Assembly (NCBI RefSeq): GCF_019203965.1
Contig: NZ_CP076448.1
Coordinates: 1,131,001 to 1,195,000 of the forward strand
DNA from: Elioraea tepida
GTDB taxonomy: Bacteria > Pseudomonadota > Alphaproteobacteria > Acetobacterales > Acetobacteraceae
Reading direction: 5' to 3'
Length of the DNA stretch: 64,000 nt
Shown: positions 36,984 to 46,057 of the stretch, one piece after another
Numbering within the stretch: the first letter of the stretch is position 1
Layout of the letters: the number at the start of each line of letters is the position of its first letter
The notes under the pieces: model-generated
Databases searched by the model: none
What the model was told of the DNA's origin: nothing
Seen by the model: the letters and a program-made list of their open reading frames with translations, nothing else
Program-made: the position numbers and the translations under genes

Positions 36984-39038
36984 ATGACGCCGCCCGTCCT
37001 GTCGATCCGTTCCCTGACCGTCACCTTCTTCGGCTCCGGCCAGCCGGTTCCTGCCGTGCGTGGCGTCGACCTCGACGTCGGCGAGGGCGAGGTGCTCGGC
37101 ATCGTGGGCGAGTCCGGTTCGGGCAAGAGCGTGACCGCGCTCGCCGCTGCCGGCCTGTTGCCGGCGACGGCGCGGATCGCCGGATCGATCCTGCTCGCCG
37201 GAGAGGACGTCGTCGGCGCGGATGCATCGACGCTCAGGCGGCTGCGCGGGCGGGACATCGGCGTGGTGTTCCAGGACCCCTCGACCACGCTGAACCCGCT
37301 GCTCCCGGTCGGGCGCCAGATCACCGAGGGAGAGGTCGCGCACGGGCGTATCCGGCCGAGCGAGGCGGGTGTGCGTGCCGTGTCGCTCCTGCGCGCCGTT
37401 GACATGGCCGATCCGGAGAATCGGGCGCGCCAGTATCCGCACCAGTTCTCGGGCGGGATGCGGCAGCGGGCGGTGATCGCGATGGCGATGGCGGGCAGGC
37501 CGAAGCTGATCATCGCCGACGAGCCGACGACGGCGCTCGACGTGACCGTGCAGGCCCAGGTGCTCGATCTGATTGCGCGGCGGCAGCGCGAGACCGGCGC
37601 GGCCGTGGTGCTGATCACGCATGATCTCGGCGTCGTCGCCGAGGTCGCGCATCGCGTCGCCGTGATGTACGCCGGCCGGATCGTCGAGACGGGGCCGGTG
37701 CGCGAGATCTTCGCCCGGCCCCTCCACCCCTACACCGCCGCCCTTTTGCGCAGCGCGCCGCGGATCGACGCAGGCGAGGGTCGGCTCGACCCGATCCCGG
37801 GCCAGCCGCCGACGCCATCCGAGCTCCCGCCCGGCTGCAGCTTCCGCCCCCGCTTCGCGATCGGCAGCGGGCGCGACCGCTGCGCCATGGAGGACCCGCC
37901 CCTGCGTGCCGTCGCCGTCGGGCACTGGTCGGCCTGCCATTTCGCCGACGAGGTGAGGCGGCCGGCAGCGCCCGCGCGCGCCTCAACAGATGTGATTGCC
38001 GTAGAGAACCGAGGGGATGCGCCGCCGCTGCTCGCCGTCGACGACCTCGCGGTGCACTTCCCGATCCGTGCCGGGCTGTTCCGCCGCGTCGTGCGCACGG
38101 TCCGGGCGGTCGATGGCGTGTCGCTGCGCATCGCTCCGGGCGAGACGCTCGGGCTCGTCGGCGAATCAGGCTGCGGCAAGACCACGACCGGCCGCGCCAT
38201 CATGGGCCTCGTCCGTGCGACCGGAGGCGCGATCAGCTTCGACGGACAGCGGATCGACGGGCTCGCACGCGGCGCGTTGCGCGCAGTGCGGCGGCAGATG
38301 CAGTACGTGTTCCAGGATCCCTTCTCCTCGCTCAACCCGATGCTGACGGTCGGCGAGGCGGTGGCAGAGCCGCTCAGGATCCACGGCCTCTACGACGCGA
38401 TGGGCGGGGAGCGCTGGATCGCGACGCTGTTCGACATGGTCGGGCTGTCGATCAAGGTTGCGAACCGGCTGCCGCGCGAGTTCTCGGGCGGCCAGAAGCA
38501 GCGCATCGGCATCGCGCGTGCGCTCGCGCTCAGGCCGAAGCTCTTGATCCTCGACGAGCCGGTGGCCTCGCTCGACGTCTCCATGCAGGCGCAGATCGTC
38601 ACCCTGCTCGAGGATCTCCAGCGCGAGCTCGGCCTCGCCTACCTGTTCATCGCGCACGACCTTTCGGTGGTGCGGCACGTGTCGCACCGCGTGGCCGTGA
38701 TGTATCTTGGCCGGATCGTCGAGGAGGGGCCGAAGAATCAGCTCTACCGCACGCCCGTCCATCCCTACACCCAGGCGCTTCTGTCGGCCGTGCCGGCGGC
38801 CGACCCGGAGGCGGCGCAGATTCGGCGGCGGATCATCCTCGAGGGGGAGATCCCGAACCCTGCCGCGCCGCCTGCGGGCTGCCATTTCCATCCGCGCTGC
38901 TTCCGCGCCACCGACCGCTGCGCGACCGAGGCGCCGCGGCTCGAACCGCATCCGGGGCTTGCGAGCCGGCGCGCCTGCCACCACGCCGGCCCGCTTGCCG
39001 CCGACGCTGCCGTGCCACGCCGGCAGGCGACTGTGTGA
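36984..39038 (+). CDS. Fused dipeptide-type ABC transporter ATPase (DppD-DppF in one chain)
   Basis: The 684-residue protein contains two complete ABC domains of the oligopeptide class. The first has Walker A GESGSGKS, signature FSGGMRQRAVIA and Walker B LIIADEPTTALD; the second has GESGCGKT, FSGGQKQRIGIA and LLILDEPVASLD. Each ends in the oligopeptide-transporter C-terminal domain with a Cys cluster (CSFRPRF...RDRCAMEDPPL and CHFHPRC...TDRCATEAPRL). Together they drive import of the solute caught by the preceding binding protein. The TGA overlaps the ATG of the first permease. Confidence 0.95.
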   Translation: MTPPVLSIRSLTVTFFGSGQPVPAVRGVDLDVGEGEVLGIVGESGSGKSVTALAAAGLLPATARIAGSILLAGEDVVGADASTLRRLRGRDIGVVFQDPSTTLNPLLPVGRQITEGEVAHGRIRPSEAGVRAVSLLRAVDMADPENRARQYPHQFSGGMRQRAVIAMAMAGRPKLIIADEPTTALDVTVQAQVLDLIARRQRETGAAVVLITHDLGVVAEVAHRVAVMYAGRIVETGPVREIFARPLHPYTAALLRSAPRIDAGEGRLDPIPGQPPTPSELPPGCSFRPRFAIGSGRDRCAMEDPPLRAVAVGHWSACHFADEVRRPAAPARASTDVIAVENRGDAPPLLAVDDLAVHFPIRAGLFRRVVRTVRAVDGVSLRIAPGETLGLVGESGCGKTTTGRAIMGLVRATGGAISFDGQRIDGLARGALRAVRRQMQYVFQDPFSSLNPMLTVGEAVAEPLRIHGLYDAMGGERWIATLFDMVGLSIKVANRLPREFSGGQKQRIGIARALALRPKLLILDEPVASLDVSMQAQIVTLLEDLQRELGLAYLFIAHDLSVVRHVSHRVAVMYLGRIVEEGPKNQLYRTPVHPYTQALLSAVPAADPEAAQIRRRIILEGEIPNPAAPPAGCHFHPRCFRATDRCATEAPRLEPHPGLASRRACHHAGPLAADAAVPRRQATV

Positions 39039-39976
39039 TGTCCGAAGCGCTCCGATCCGGCCTCCGCCTCGTCCGCCGCGCCCTGTCGCGGCCGGCGCCG
39101 GCGGTGTCGGTCGCCTATCTCATGGTGCTCGCGTCAGCCGCGCTGCTCGCGCGCCCGCTCGGGCTCGATCCGCTCGAGGAGGATGTCGCCCGCATGCTCG
39201 AGGGGCCCTCCTGGGAGCACCCCTTCGGCACCGACGAGCTCGGCCGAGACATCCTCGCCCGCGCCATCTTCGGCGCCCGCACGTCGCTCACCACCGCCGC
39301 CGGAGCGGTGTTGCTTGCTGCCGCGATCGGCGTGCCGATGGGCCTTGTCGCCGGGTTCTTCGGCGGCTGGCGGGATGCGGTGCTGATGCGCCTCGTCGAT
39401 CTGTTGCTCGCGCTTCCCGGGATCATGCTCGCGCTCGCCCTGATCGCCGTGCTCGGGAGAAGCCAGGCGGCGGCGCTGGTCGCCGTTGGGCTCACGGGCG
39501 TGCCGACCTTCGCGCGCGTGGCCCGGGCCCAGGTCCTGTCGCTGCGCCGGCGCGAGGTCGTGCTCGCCGTCAAGGCGTTCGGCGCCTCTCCGGGCTACAC
39601 GCTCGTGCGCACGGTGTTGCCGAACGCGTGGAGCCCGATCCTTGCGCAGATGATCGTGCTCTCCTCCGTCGCGATCCTGCTCGAGGCGGCGCTCGCCTTC
39701 CTCGGTGTCGGCATCCCGCCACCCACGCCGAGCTGGGGCGAGATGTTGCGCACGGGCAAGGAATATCTCTACGACTCGCCCACCTATGCCGTTCTGCCCG
39801 GGCTTGTGCTCACGCTCACCATCCTCGCCTTCGACACGATCGGCCGCGCCCTCTCCGCCGTGCTCGAGGGGCGCGATGCGCCGGCGGGCAGGCCCGCGGG
39901 AGCGGCGCTATGGTCGGCTTCGTCGTCCGCCGCCTGCTGCAGCTGCTCCCCGTCCTCCTCGGCGCCTCGGCGCTGA
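39038..39976 (+). CDS. ABC transporter permease, DppC type
   Basis: A 312-residue membrane protein with a cytoplasmic N-terminus, TM1 near residue 25-40, the DppC hallmark HPFGTDELGRDILARAIFGARTSL, and the EAA loop region KAFGASPGYTLVRTVLPNAWSPI. It is the second permease subunit by usual naming but comes first here. Its last 67 bp overlap the following permease gene in another frame, and the tail after FDTIGRALSAVLEGRDA is low complexity, so the overlap may have extended it. Confidence 0.93.
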   Translation: MSEALRSGLRLVRRALSRPAPAVSVAYLMVLASAALLARPLGLDPLEEDVARMLEGPSWEHPFGTDELGRDILARAIFGARTSLTTAAGAVLLAAAIGVPMGLVAGFFGGWRDAVLMRLVDLLLALPGIMLALALIAVLGRSQAAALVAVGLTGVPTFARVARAQVLSLRRREVVLAVKAFGASPGYTLVRTVLPNAWSPILAQMIVLSSVAILLEAALAFLGVGIPPPTPSWGEMLRTGKEYLYDSPTYAVLPGLVLTLTILAFDTIGRALSAVLEGRDAPAGRPAGAALWSASSSAACCSCSPSSSAPRR

Positions 39977-40857
39977 TCTTCGCAATGATCTATGCTGTAC
40001 CGGGAGGGCCGGTCGCCGTGCTTGTCAGGGAGAACGCGACCGAGGAGCAGATCGCTCTCGTGACGCCGAAGTTCGGGCTCGACCGCCCCGTGGTCGTGCA
40101 GTACCGCGATTGGCTCCTGCGCGCACTCGGCGGCGATCTCGGCCAATCGCTGCACAGCCGCGAGCCCGTTCTCAAGCTGATCGCCGAGCGCCTGCCGGCA
40201 ACCCTGCAGCTCGCCGTCGCTGCCACGGCGATCGGCATCGCGCTTGGCATTCCGGTCGCGGTCGCAAGCGCGCTCGCACAGGGAACGTGGCTTGATCGGC
40301 TCCTGAGCGGCTGGAGCGCGCTTGCCCTCGGGGTGCCGACCTTCTGGGTCGGCATCCTCCTGATCCTGCTGTTCGCGGTCGAGCTCGGGCTTCTGCCTGC
40401 CGCCTCCGCCTACGTGCCGTTCTGGGAAGACACGTGGCAGGCTCTCCGCCACACGATCCTGCCGGCGCTCACCCTCGGCCTCTACGTCTCCGGCATCTCC
40501 GCGCGCTTCCTGCGCGGGTCGCTCGTGAGCGAGCTCGCGTCCGACTATGTGCGCACGGCGCGGTCGAAGGGCCTCACCGAGCGCGTGATCGTGCAGCGGC
40601 ACGTGCTCCGCAACGCGATGCTGCCCTTCATCACCGTGGTCGGGATCGCGCTCGCGGGCTGCATCGGCGGCGCCGTCGTCACCGAGTCGGTGTTCACCTA
40701 TCCCGGCCTCGGCCGCCTCGTGGTGCAGGCGATCGGCACCCGCGACTATCCGCTCGTGCAGGGCGCCATCCTCGTCATCCTGATCATCTATGTGCTGATC
40801 AACCTCGTCGTCGACCTCCTCTACGTCTACATCGACCCGCGGATCGAGTATGGCTGA
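39910..40857 (+). CDS. ABC transporter permease, DppB type
   Basis: The 315-residue protein shows the DppB layout: VVRRLLQLLPVLLGASALIF at the N-terminus, GLDRPVVVQYRDWLLRALGGDLG, the EAA motif TARSKGLTERVIVQRHVLRNA, and the C-terminal ESVFTYPGLGRLVVQAIGTRDYP. It pairs with the DppC-type subunit to form the channel. The order binding protein, fused ATPases, DppC, DppB differs from the common A-B-C-D-F order. The start ATG 39910 lies inside the preceding gene; the next gene begins 6 bp after the stop. Confidence 0.93.
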   Translation: MVGFVVRRLLQLLPVLLGASALIFAMIYAVPGGPVAVLVRENATEEQIALVTPKFGLDRPVVVQYRDWLLRALGGDLGQSLHSREPVLKLIAERLPATLQLAVAATAIGIALGIPVAVASALAQGTWLDRLLSGWSALALGVPTFWVGILLILLFAVELGLLPAASAYVPFWEDTWQALRHTILPALTLGLYVSGISARFLRGSLVSELASDYVRTARSKGLTERVIVQRHVLRNAMLPFITVVGIALAGCIGGAVVTESVFTYPGLGRLVVQAIGTRDYPLVQGAILVILIIYVLINLVVDLLYVYIDPRIEYG

Positions 40858-40863
40858 GGCGCG

Positions 40864-41655
40864 ATGGCGAGCCCGCTCGATCTCGCGCCCGCACGGCTGT
40901 TCGATCTCTCCGGCCAGGTCGCGCTCGTGACCGGCTCGTCACGCGGCCTCGGCTGGGCGATGGCTCAGGCGCTCGCCGCGGCCGGCGCGCGCGTCGTTGT
41001 GAACGGGCGCGACGCGGATGCGCTCGAGGCAGCGCGCCGTCGCCTCGAGTGGGCCTCGCTCGCGGCGGAGGCCGTCGCCTGCGACGTGACCGACGGGGCG
41101 GCGGCGCGCGCGATGATCGCCGGCATCGCCGCGCGGCACGGGCGGCTCGACATTCTCGTCGCCAATGCCGCAACGACCGTCCGAAAGCCCGCGCTCGAGC
41201 TCGCGGACGAGGACTGGGCGCGGGTGGTTGAGGCGGATCTCTCCGTCCCCTTCCGGATGGCGCGCGAGGCAGGGCGGCTGATGGCCGAAGCGGGCCACGG
41301 GCGGATCGTCTTCACCGCCTCGATCAACGGCTTCGTGGTGCGTCCAGGAATGGCGGCCTATGCAGCGGCGAAGACCGGCCTGTTCGGGCTCGTGCGCGCG
41401 CTTGCCGTCGAGCTCGCCGCGAGCGGCGTGACGGTGAACGCGATCGCCCCCGGATACTTCCTGACCGACGGCAACGCCGCGCTGCGCGCGGCCGATCCAG
41501 GCTTCGAGGCACGCATTGCCGCGCGCACGCCGCTCGGCTGCTGGGGCAAGCCCGAGGAACTCGCCGCCGCGATTCTGTTCCTCGCCTCCCGTGCGGCGAG
41601 CTACACGACAGGGAGCATCGTCACGGTCGATGGCGGACTTGCAGTCGCGATTTGA
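40864..41655 (+). CDS. Short-chain dehydrogenase/reductase (gluconate 5-dehydrogenase-like)
   Basis: A 263-residue classical SDR: cofactor motif TGSSRGLGWAMAQALAAAGA, VVVNGRDADAL (Arg suggests NADP may be used), NAAT replacing the common NNAG near residue 98, catalytic Ser in VFTASINGFVV, and YAAAKTGLFGLVRALA with Tyr/Lys. The ending SYTTGSIVTVDGGLAVAI is typical. It overlaps the next dehydrogenase gene by 26 bp. Its place after the ABC transporter suggests oxidation of an imported compound; the substrate is unknown. Confidence 0.9.
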   Translation: MASPLDLAPARLFDLSGQVALVTGSSRGLGWAMAQALAAAGARVVVNGRDADALEAARRRLEWASLAAEAVACDVTDGAAARAMIAGIAARHGRLDILVANAATTVRKPALELADEDWARVVEADLSVPFRMAREAGRLMAEAGHGRIVFTASINGFVVRPGMAAYAAAKTGLFGLVRALAVELAASGVTVNAIAPGYFLTDGNAALRAADPGFEARIAARTPLGCWGKPEELAAAILFLASRAASYTTGSIVTVDGGLAVAI

Positions 41656-42697
41656 GGAGACTGAGAGCGGGGTCGTGATCGATGCGGCCCGGCTCGACGG
41701 CGCGGTGGCGGCGATGTTCCGCGCCGTGGGGTCGGCGCCCGCCGAAGCCGCGCTGATCGCGCGCCATCTCGTCGGCGCCGATCTTTGCGGACATCACTCG
41801 CACGGCGTCGGCCTCGTTGCCGGCTACATCGCCGCGGTCGCGCGCGGCGATCTCGTCCTGAACCGCCAGATCGAAACCGTCCGCGACCACGGAACGCTGC
41901 TCGTCTTCGACGGCGGCCGTGGCGCGGGCGCGGCGATGGGCCGCGCGGCGATGGAACGCGGCATCGCGCGGGCGAAGGCAGAGGGGCACGCTCTCGTCGC
42001 GCTGCGCGACAGCCACCATCTCGGCCGCATCGGCGCCTGGGCCGAGCAGTGCGCCGCGGCGGGCCTCGTGTCGATCCACTTCGTCAACGTTCCGTCGCAT
42101 GCGGCGGTCGCCGCCTTTGGCGGTATGGCGGCGCGGCTGGGCACCAACCCCTTCACTGCCGGGTTCCCGAGGGAAGGGGCGGCGCCGCTAATCGTCGATT
42201 TCGCCACAAGCCGCTGGGCGGTCGGCAAGGTTCAGGTCGCCCGCCGGAAGGGCGAGCGACTGCCGCCCGGAATCCTGCTCGACGCCGCCGGACGCGAGAC
42301 CGACGACCCGACCGCTCTGTACGGCCCTCCGCCCGGGGCGCTTCTGCCGTTCGGCGAGCATAAGGGCTTCGGCCTCGCGCTCGCCGTCGAGCTGCTCGCC
42401 GGCGCGATGACCGGCGGGCTGACGCAGGACGGCACGCCCTCCTCCGCCATCACCAACTCGATGTTCTCCATCATCATCGCGCCGGAGGCGCTCGGCACGG
42501 GCTATCACCGCTGGGTCGAGGCGGCGTTGGCATGGGTGGCGTCGGAGCGCGGCGTTCGGCTTCCGGGGGAGCCGGAGGAGGAGGTGCGCGCGCGGCGGCT
42601 TCGCGAGGGCATCCCGCTTGATCGCATGACCTGGCAGGAGCTCGAGGCGGCGGCCTCCAGCCTCGGCCTCGCCGGTCCCTGGGCCGCTGTCGGCTGA
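41630..42697 (+). CDS. Malate/L-lactate/ureidoglycolate dehydrogenase family protein
   Basis: The 355-residue product belongs to the NAD(P)-dependent LDH2/MDH2 family, which differs from Rossmann-type enzymes. Markers are CGHHSHGVGLVAGYIAAV near residue 50 with the catalytic His, HALVALRDSHHLGRIGAWAEQ, GTNPFTAGFPREG, VDFATSRWAVGKVQVA and FGEHKGFGLALAVELLAGAMTGG. Enzymes of the family oxidise 2-hydroxy acids such as malate, sulfolactate or ureidoglycolate. The start ATG 41630 overlaps the SDR gene; an upstream start in the same frame would lie deep inside the SDR gene. Confidence 0.9.
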   Translation: MADLQSRFEETESGVVIDAARLDGAVAAMFRAVGSAPAEAALIARHLVGADLCGHHSHGVGLVAGYIAAVARGDLVLNRQIETVRDHGTLLVFDGGRGAGAAMGRAAMERGIARAKAEGHALVALRDSHHLGRIGAWAEQCAAAGLVSIHFVNVPSHAAVAAFGGMAARLGTNPFTAGFPREGAAPLIVDFATSRWAVGKVQVARRKGERLPPGILLDAAGRETDDPTALYGPPPGALLPFGEHKGFGLALAVELLAGAMTGGLTQDGTPSSAITNSMFSIIIAPEALGTGYHRWVEAALAWVASERGVRLPGEPEEEVRARRLREGIPLDRMTWQELEAAASSLGLAGPWAAVG

Positions 42698-42884
42698 CCG
42701 GGAGCGGCGGCCGGGGAGGGCAAGCACCACGTCTTGGCGCTCCGCGCGTCCGCCAGGCGAGCAGGAGCAAGAGCGCGCGCCGCGCGGGGAGGGCGAGCAG
42801 GACGTCGCCCTCGGCAGCCTGCTCCAGCTGATAGCGCGCGTTCGGGCGTTCCCTCCGCTCCTCGCCCCTCTAGCCTTGCCGTGC

Positions 42885-43846
42885 ATGTTGACGCTCGAGG
42901 CTCTCCAGGAGGCGGCGGGGATCGTCCACGCCGCCATGCCGCCCACGCCGCAATACGCCAGGCCCCTGCTCGCGCGGCGGCTCGACGCAGAGGTGTGGGT
43001 GAAGCACGAGAACCACACTCCGACGGGTGCCTACAAGGTGCGCGTCGGGCTTGTCTACATGGCACGGCTCGCGGCGTCGCGGCGCGGCATCCCGGGCGTG
43101 GTGACCGCCACGCGCGGCAACCACGGCCAGAGCCTCGCCTATGCCGGGCGGAGGCACGGCATTGCGGTCACCATCGTCGTGCCGCCTGGCACAGCCGCGA
43201 GAAGAATGCCGCGGTGCAGGGCTTCGGGGCACGCCTCGTCGAGCACAGAGCGGACTTCGACGAAGCGCGCGCGCACGCCGCCGCGCTTGCCGAGGAGGAG
43301 GGGTTCGTCTTCGCGCCCTCCTTCGCTCCCGATCTCGTCGCCGGGGTTGCCTCTTACGCGCTCGAATTGTTCCGCGGCGCGCCTCCGCTCGACGCCGTGT
43401 ATGTCCCGATCGGCCTTGGGTCTGGCATCTGCGGGCTGATCGCCGCGCGCGATGCGCTCGGCCTCGGCACCGAGATCGTCGGCGTGCAAAACACGGGCGC
43501 GAATGCCTATGCCCTCTCCTTCGCCGCGGAGCAGGTGGTGACGACGCCGCGTGCCGACACCCGCGCCGATGGCATGGCCTCGCGCCTGCCCGACCCGAAT
43601 GCGTTCGCCATCATCCGCCGCGGCGCGGCCAGGATCGTCGAGGTGACGGATGAGCAGGTGGCCGAGGCGATCCGCGCCTACTGGACCGATACGCACAGCC
43701 TTGCGGAAGGAGCGGGGGCGGCGCCGCTCGCGGCGGCAATGGCCGAGCGCGAGCGGATCGCGGGACGGCGGATCGGCCTAATCCTCTGCGGCGGCAACAT
43801 CGACCTCACCCTGTTCCGTTCCTGGGTGCTCGGGGAGCGGGCATGA
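42885..43846 (+). pseudogene. Threonine dehydratase-like PLP enzyme, one frameshift
   Basis: Two frames together give one fold-type II PLP enzyme of about 320 residues: LARRLDAEVWVKHENHTPTG with the PLP Lys in TGAYKVRVGLV, TATRGNHGQSLAYAGRRHG, then after the shift REKNAAVQGFGARLVEH, VYVPIGLGSGICGLIAARDA and LILCGGNIDLTLFRSWVLG. The shift lies near 43192, where GGC-ACAGCC should read GGC-CAC-AGC, one C missing. Uncorrected, a truncated protein results. It lacks an ACT domain, unlike the enzyme at 1762-2976. It may belong to the preceding catabolic group as an ammonia-lyase. Confidence 0.8.
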
Positions 43847-43984
43847 TGCGGCCACAGCGGCGGTCCGGCTGCCTGCCCGGATCGGGGGCTGTAGGGCCGG
43901 CCGATGGCGGAGGGCGGGCAGGGCGGCTCCGGACCTGGCCCGGGGTTGCCCGGGACAGACGATGTTGCTTATGTGCCGGCGCGC

Positions 43985-44074
43985 GGAGGGATGGCCGAGT
44001 GGTCTAAGGCGCTCGCCTGGAGAGCGGGTACACCGGAAACGGTGTCGTGGGTTCGAATCCCACTCCCTCCGCCA
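43985..44074 (+). tRNA. tRNA-Ser (anticodon GGA)
   Basis: The 90-nt sequence folds as a class II tRNA. The acceptor arm is GGAGGGA/TCCCTCC with encoded GCCA; the anticodon stem CTCGC/GCGGG holds loop CTGGAGA with anticodon GGA; a long variable arm (TACACC/GGTGT) and the T-arm GTGGGTTCGAATCCCAC follow. The 3' end is the integration site of the element downstream and is kept intact. Confidence 0.97.
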
Positions 44075-44075
44075 G
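44061..44075. other. Attachment site attL (in tRNA-Ser 3' end)
   Basis: CACTCCCTCCGCCAG, the last 14 bases of the tRNA plus one, is repeated exactly at 53122-53136. Its place at the tRNA 3' end and the integrase near the other copy identify the two as the ends of an integrated element. Confidence 0.85.
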
Positions 44076-44128
44076 ACCATGCCCACAAGCCGTTGATATC
44101 GCTAGGGGTTACGGCAGGGATGCAAACC

Positions 44129-44149
44129 CTACCCCTGTTTCTACCCCCG
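44129..44149. repeat. Integrase arm-site-like direct repeat, left copy
   Basis: Two CTACCCC units joined by (T/C)GTTT form a 21-bp sequence that recurs with one mismatch at 52979-52999. The copies lie 54 bp inside attL and 122 bp inside attR, the usual place for arm-type integrase binding sites. Confidence 0.5.
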
Positions 44150-44390
44150 GCCGCCGCTGCGCTTGGATGCGACGCCTTGAGCCGGTGCGGCCCCCCGTGC
44201 ACCACGTCAGCCCGGCGCAGGGCGGCGCAGGGCGGCTTGGAGCGGGCGGCAGGTGGCCCCACCTCCGCCCGGCCTGCCGCTTCTCGCGCTTCTCACCGCA
44301 GGAGCGTCGCCCTTCGCCGCCCTGCCGAGGAAAGGTTCGCTTCCTTTCGCGCCGTCTCGGGCGTCCAAGGCGCGCCGTGCCGACCGATCG
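44150..44390. other. Non-coding gap, nothing recognised
   Basis: About 240 bp between the left arm repeat and the first element gene hold no convincing ORF or hairpin with T tract. Confidence 0.4.
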
Positions 44391-44699
44391 CTACGCTGCC
44401 GGCGCAGTCTCGCCGAGCCGCGCCCGCACCCGCCCAAACGCTGCGGCAAGGTCAGTCGCGCCGTAGCTGTATCGCGTCATGTGCGGCTCGTCCTCGCCAC
44501 ACCATTCCGCGACGCAATCGAGGCCCCAGCCGGCGATTGCCTCCGCGGAAAGCTCGGCGTCGGTCGCCTCGTCGAAGTACCGCTGCGTCTCGGCCGGGGA
44601 GGCATGGCCCCGGGCCGTCACCCACGTTTCGGCGATCGCGTCGAGCATGTCGTTCCGCGTACGAAAGAGCGAGCCGACCCATTCGTAATCGGTATTCAT
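44391..44699 (-). CDS. Hypothetical protein of the integrative element
   Basis: The 102-residue acidic protein (MNTDYEWVGSLFRTRNDMLD) is not recognised. It is rich in Ala, Glu and aromatic residues, with no membrane segment or Cys motif, and looks like a small soluble alpha-helical protein. A perfect AGGAGG sits 6 bp before the ATG, which supports real expression. It is the last gene of the element before the tRNA and is transcribed toward it, about 450 bp beyond its upstream neighbour. Confidence 0.75.
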   Translation of the reverse strand: MNTDYEWVGSLFRTRNDMLDAIAETWVTARGHASPAETQRYFDEATDAELSAEAIAGWGLDCVAEWCGEDEPHMTRYSYGATDLAAAFGRVRARLGETAPAA

Positions 44700-44976
44700 C
44701 GTTGCCTCCTGTCGCTTGCCGCGGCGCCTTGCCGCGCCCCCGAGCGTAGCGCAGGCGCGGACGGTCAGGCGAACCAGCCCCGCCGCCGAACACGTCAGAA
44801 ACTGACATGCCCCTACGCGGCCCTAGGAAGCCCGTAGAGCCGCCTTAGGCGCTCGCCGCTATGGTGGGTAGCGGGCGGCCCCGCAGGACGCACCCAGGTG
44901 CCGCCAGAGGGCGCGCGGCGAGCCAGTGCGGCAGATCGCCGAGCGCGAAGGGGTGTCAGTTAGCACTGTGGTGTAT

Positions 44977-45007
44977 GTTCGAAAACGAAAGCCTTTCCAT
45001 TTCGAAC
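44977..45007. repeat. Palindromic repeat, isolated copy
   Basis: GTTCGAAA at the left and TTTCGAAC at the right flank an inner GAAAG/CTTTC. The layout matches the copies at 45817-46057 and may be a protein-binding site. Confidence 0.6.
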
Positions 45008-45145
45008 GCACCCCGTCCGCTCCCGCCGCCGACCGTGATGCCAAGCTTCGCGCAGTCGCAGCGCATCTCGACCGCCCAGCGCTCAAGACCTGGAGCGCAG
45101 CGCACGACGCTATCGTTGCGGCCAGAGGGCGCGCGGGCCGCTTGG

Positions 45146-45595
45146 TCAGTCCCTGCCGGTCGGCTCGGCCGTCTCCGCCTGCGACTCGCGTGCAATCTCT
45201 CCCACGACCAACGACTCGCCGGACGGGGAGAAGATCGCGTCCCAAGCGACCGTTGCGCGCCAGGCTTCCGGGGTCGGCAACGCAACCTCCGGCCCTCCGG
45301 CTCGCTCGATCGCAACCGCCGTCAGCAGCATGGCAAGATCGGCGAGCCGCTCGGCCGTCGCGCGGCATAGGCCAAGCTCGGCGGCGGCGACCACGATGCT
45401 CGGAGCGACTTCGGCAAGCGCGCTCTCCGCGCCCTGCCGGAGCAGGTCGCCGATTAGGCGGTCCTCCTGGGCTTCCGTCAGAATGGCGAGGGAAAGCGCG
45501 TCATCCGCCCATGCCTCGGCCTCTCGCTCACGGTGCTTCCGCCAGCGCGCTTCGGCCAGGCGGCGGCCTTCCTCAGAGGTTCGGATCGTCGGCAT
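45146..45595 (-). CDS. Hypothetical protein of the integrative element
   Basis: The 149-residue protein starts MPTIRTSEEGRRLAEARWRK, a basic amphipathic beginning seen in many phage- and plasmid-encoded small proteins, then becomes acidic and helical with a hydrophobic helix around ERLADLAMLLTAVAIERAGG. Function is not recognised. GAGGGAG lies about 8 bp upstream of the ATG on the minus strand. It is followed by a weak plus-strand frame that could encode a helix-turn-helix (see findings) and preceded by the palindromic repeat cluster. Confidence 0.65.
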   Translation of the reverse strand: MPTIRTSEEGRRLAEARWRKHREREAEAWADDALSLAILTEAQEDRLIGDLLRQGAESALAEVAPSIVVAAAELGLCRATAERLADLAMLLTAVAIERAGGPEVALPTPEAWRATVAWDAIFSPSGESLVVGEIARESQAETAEPTGRD

Positions 45596-45816
45596 GGGAC
45601 GGCTCCCTCTTACGCAACATTATTACCCTGCAAATCGCGTCTACGCATCTTCCTTGCGTGTGCGCATGATGCGTGCATGCATTGTCGCAGAAACGCACGG
45701 AAATGGCCGCATCTGGCGCATTCACGCATGATTTTCGCCCTGACGCTAGCGAAGTCGCGCGCGCCTGCCCCCCGCATATGCTGCGCGCCCAGAAAGGACC
45801 CAAGAGGCGACGGCGC

Positions 45817-46057
45817 TGCAAAGGCTAAAGTCTTTCCATTTTGCACAACCCCGGGCGGGCAGAGCGGCCCGGCAGCAGCATGGGGTGTGCCAAAAACGAA
45901 GGCTTCGTTTTTATCATCGCTCGCGGCCCGAGGCGGCGGAGGAGTGCCAAAACGAAAGACTTTCCTTTTGGCATCAGGGGCGTCGTGTTCAATTTCAGAA
46001 CAATTCCGTTTCTGAACGGGCGTCGTGCTCATTTTCGAAAGCCTTTCTTTCCTGAAC
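45817..46057. repeat. Cluster of five palindromic repeats
   Basis: Copies lie at 45817-45845, 45887-45915, 45945-45973, 45978-46017 and 46018-46057. The shared core is AAAA-CGAAAG-N-CTTTCC-TTTT, often flanked by TGCC/GGCA or GTTC/GAAC, so each is an inverted repeat; the last two are also 40-bp tandem repeats with 30 identical positions. A minus-strand frame (45610-46059) crosses them but gives low-complexity protein, so a non-coding role such as replication origin or operator array is preferred. Confidence 0.7.
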
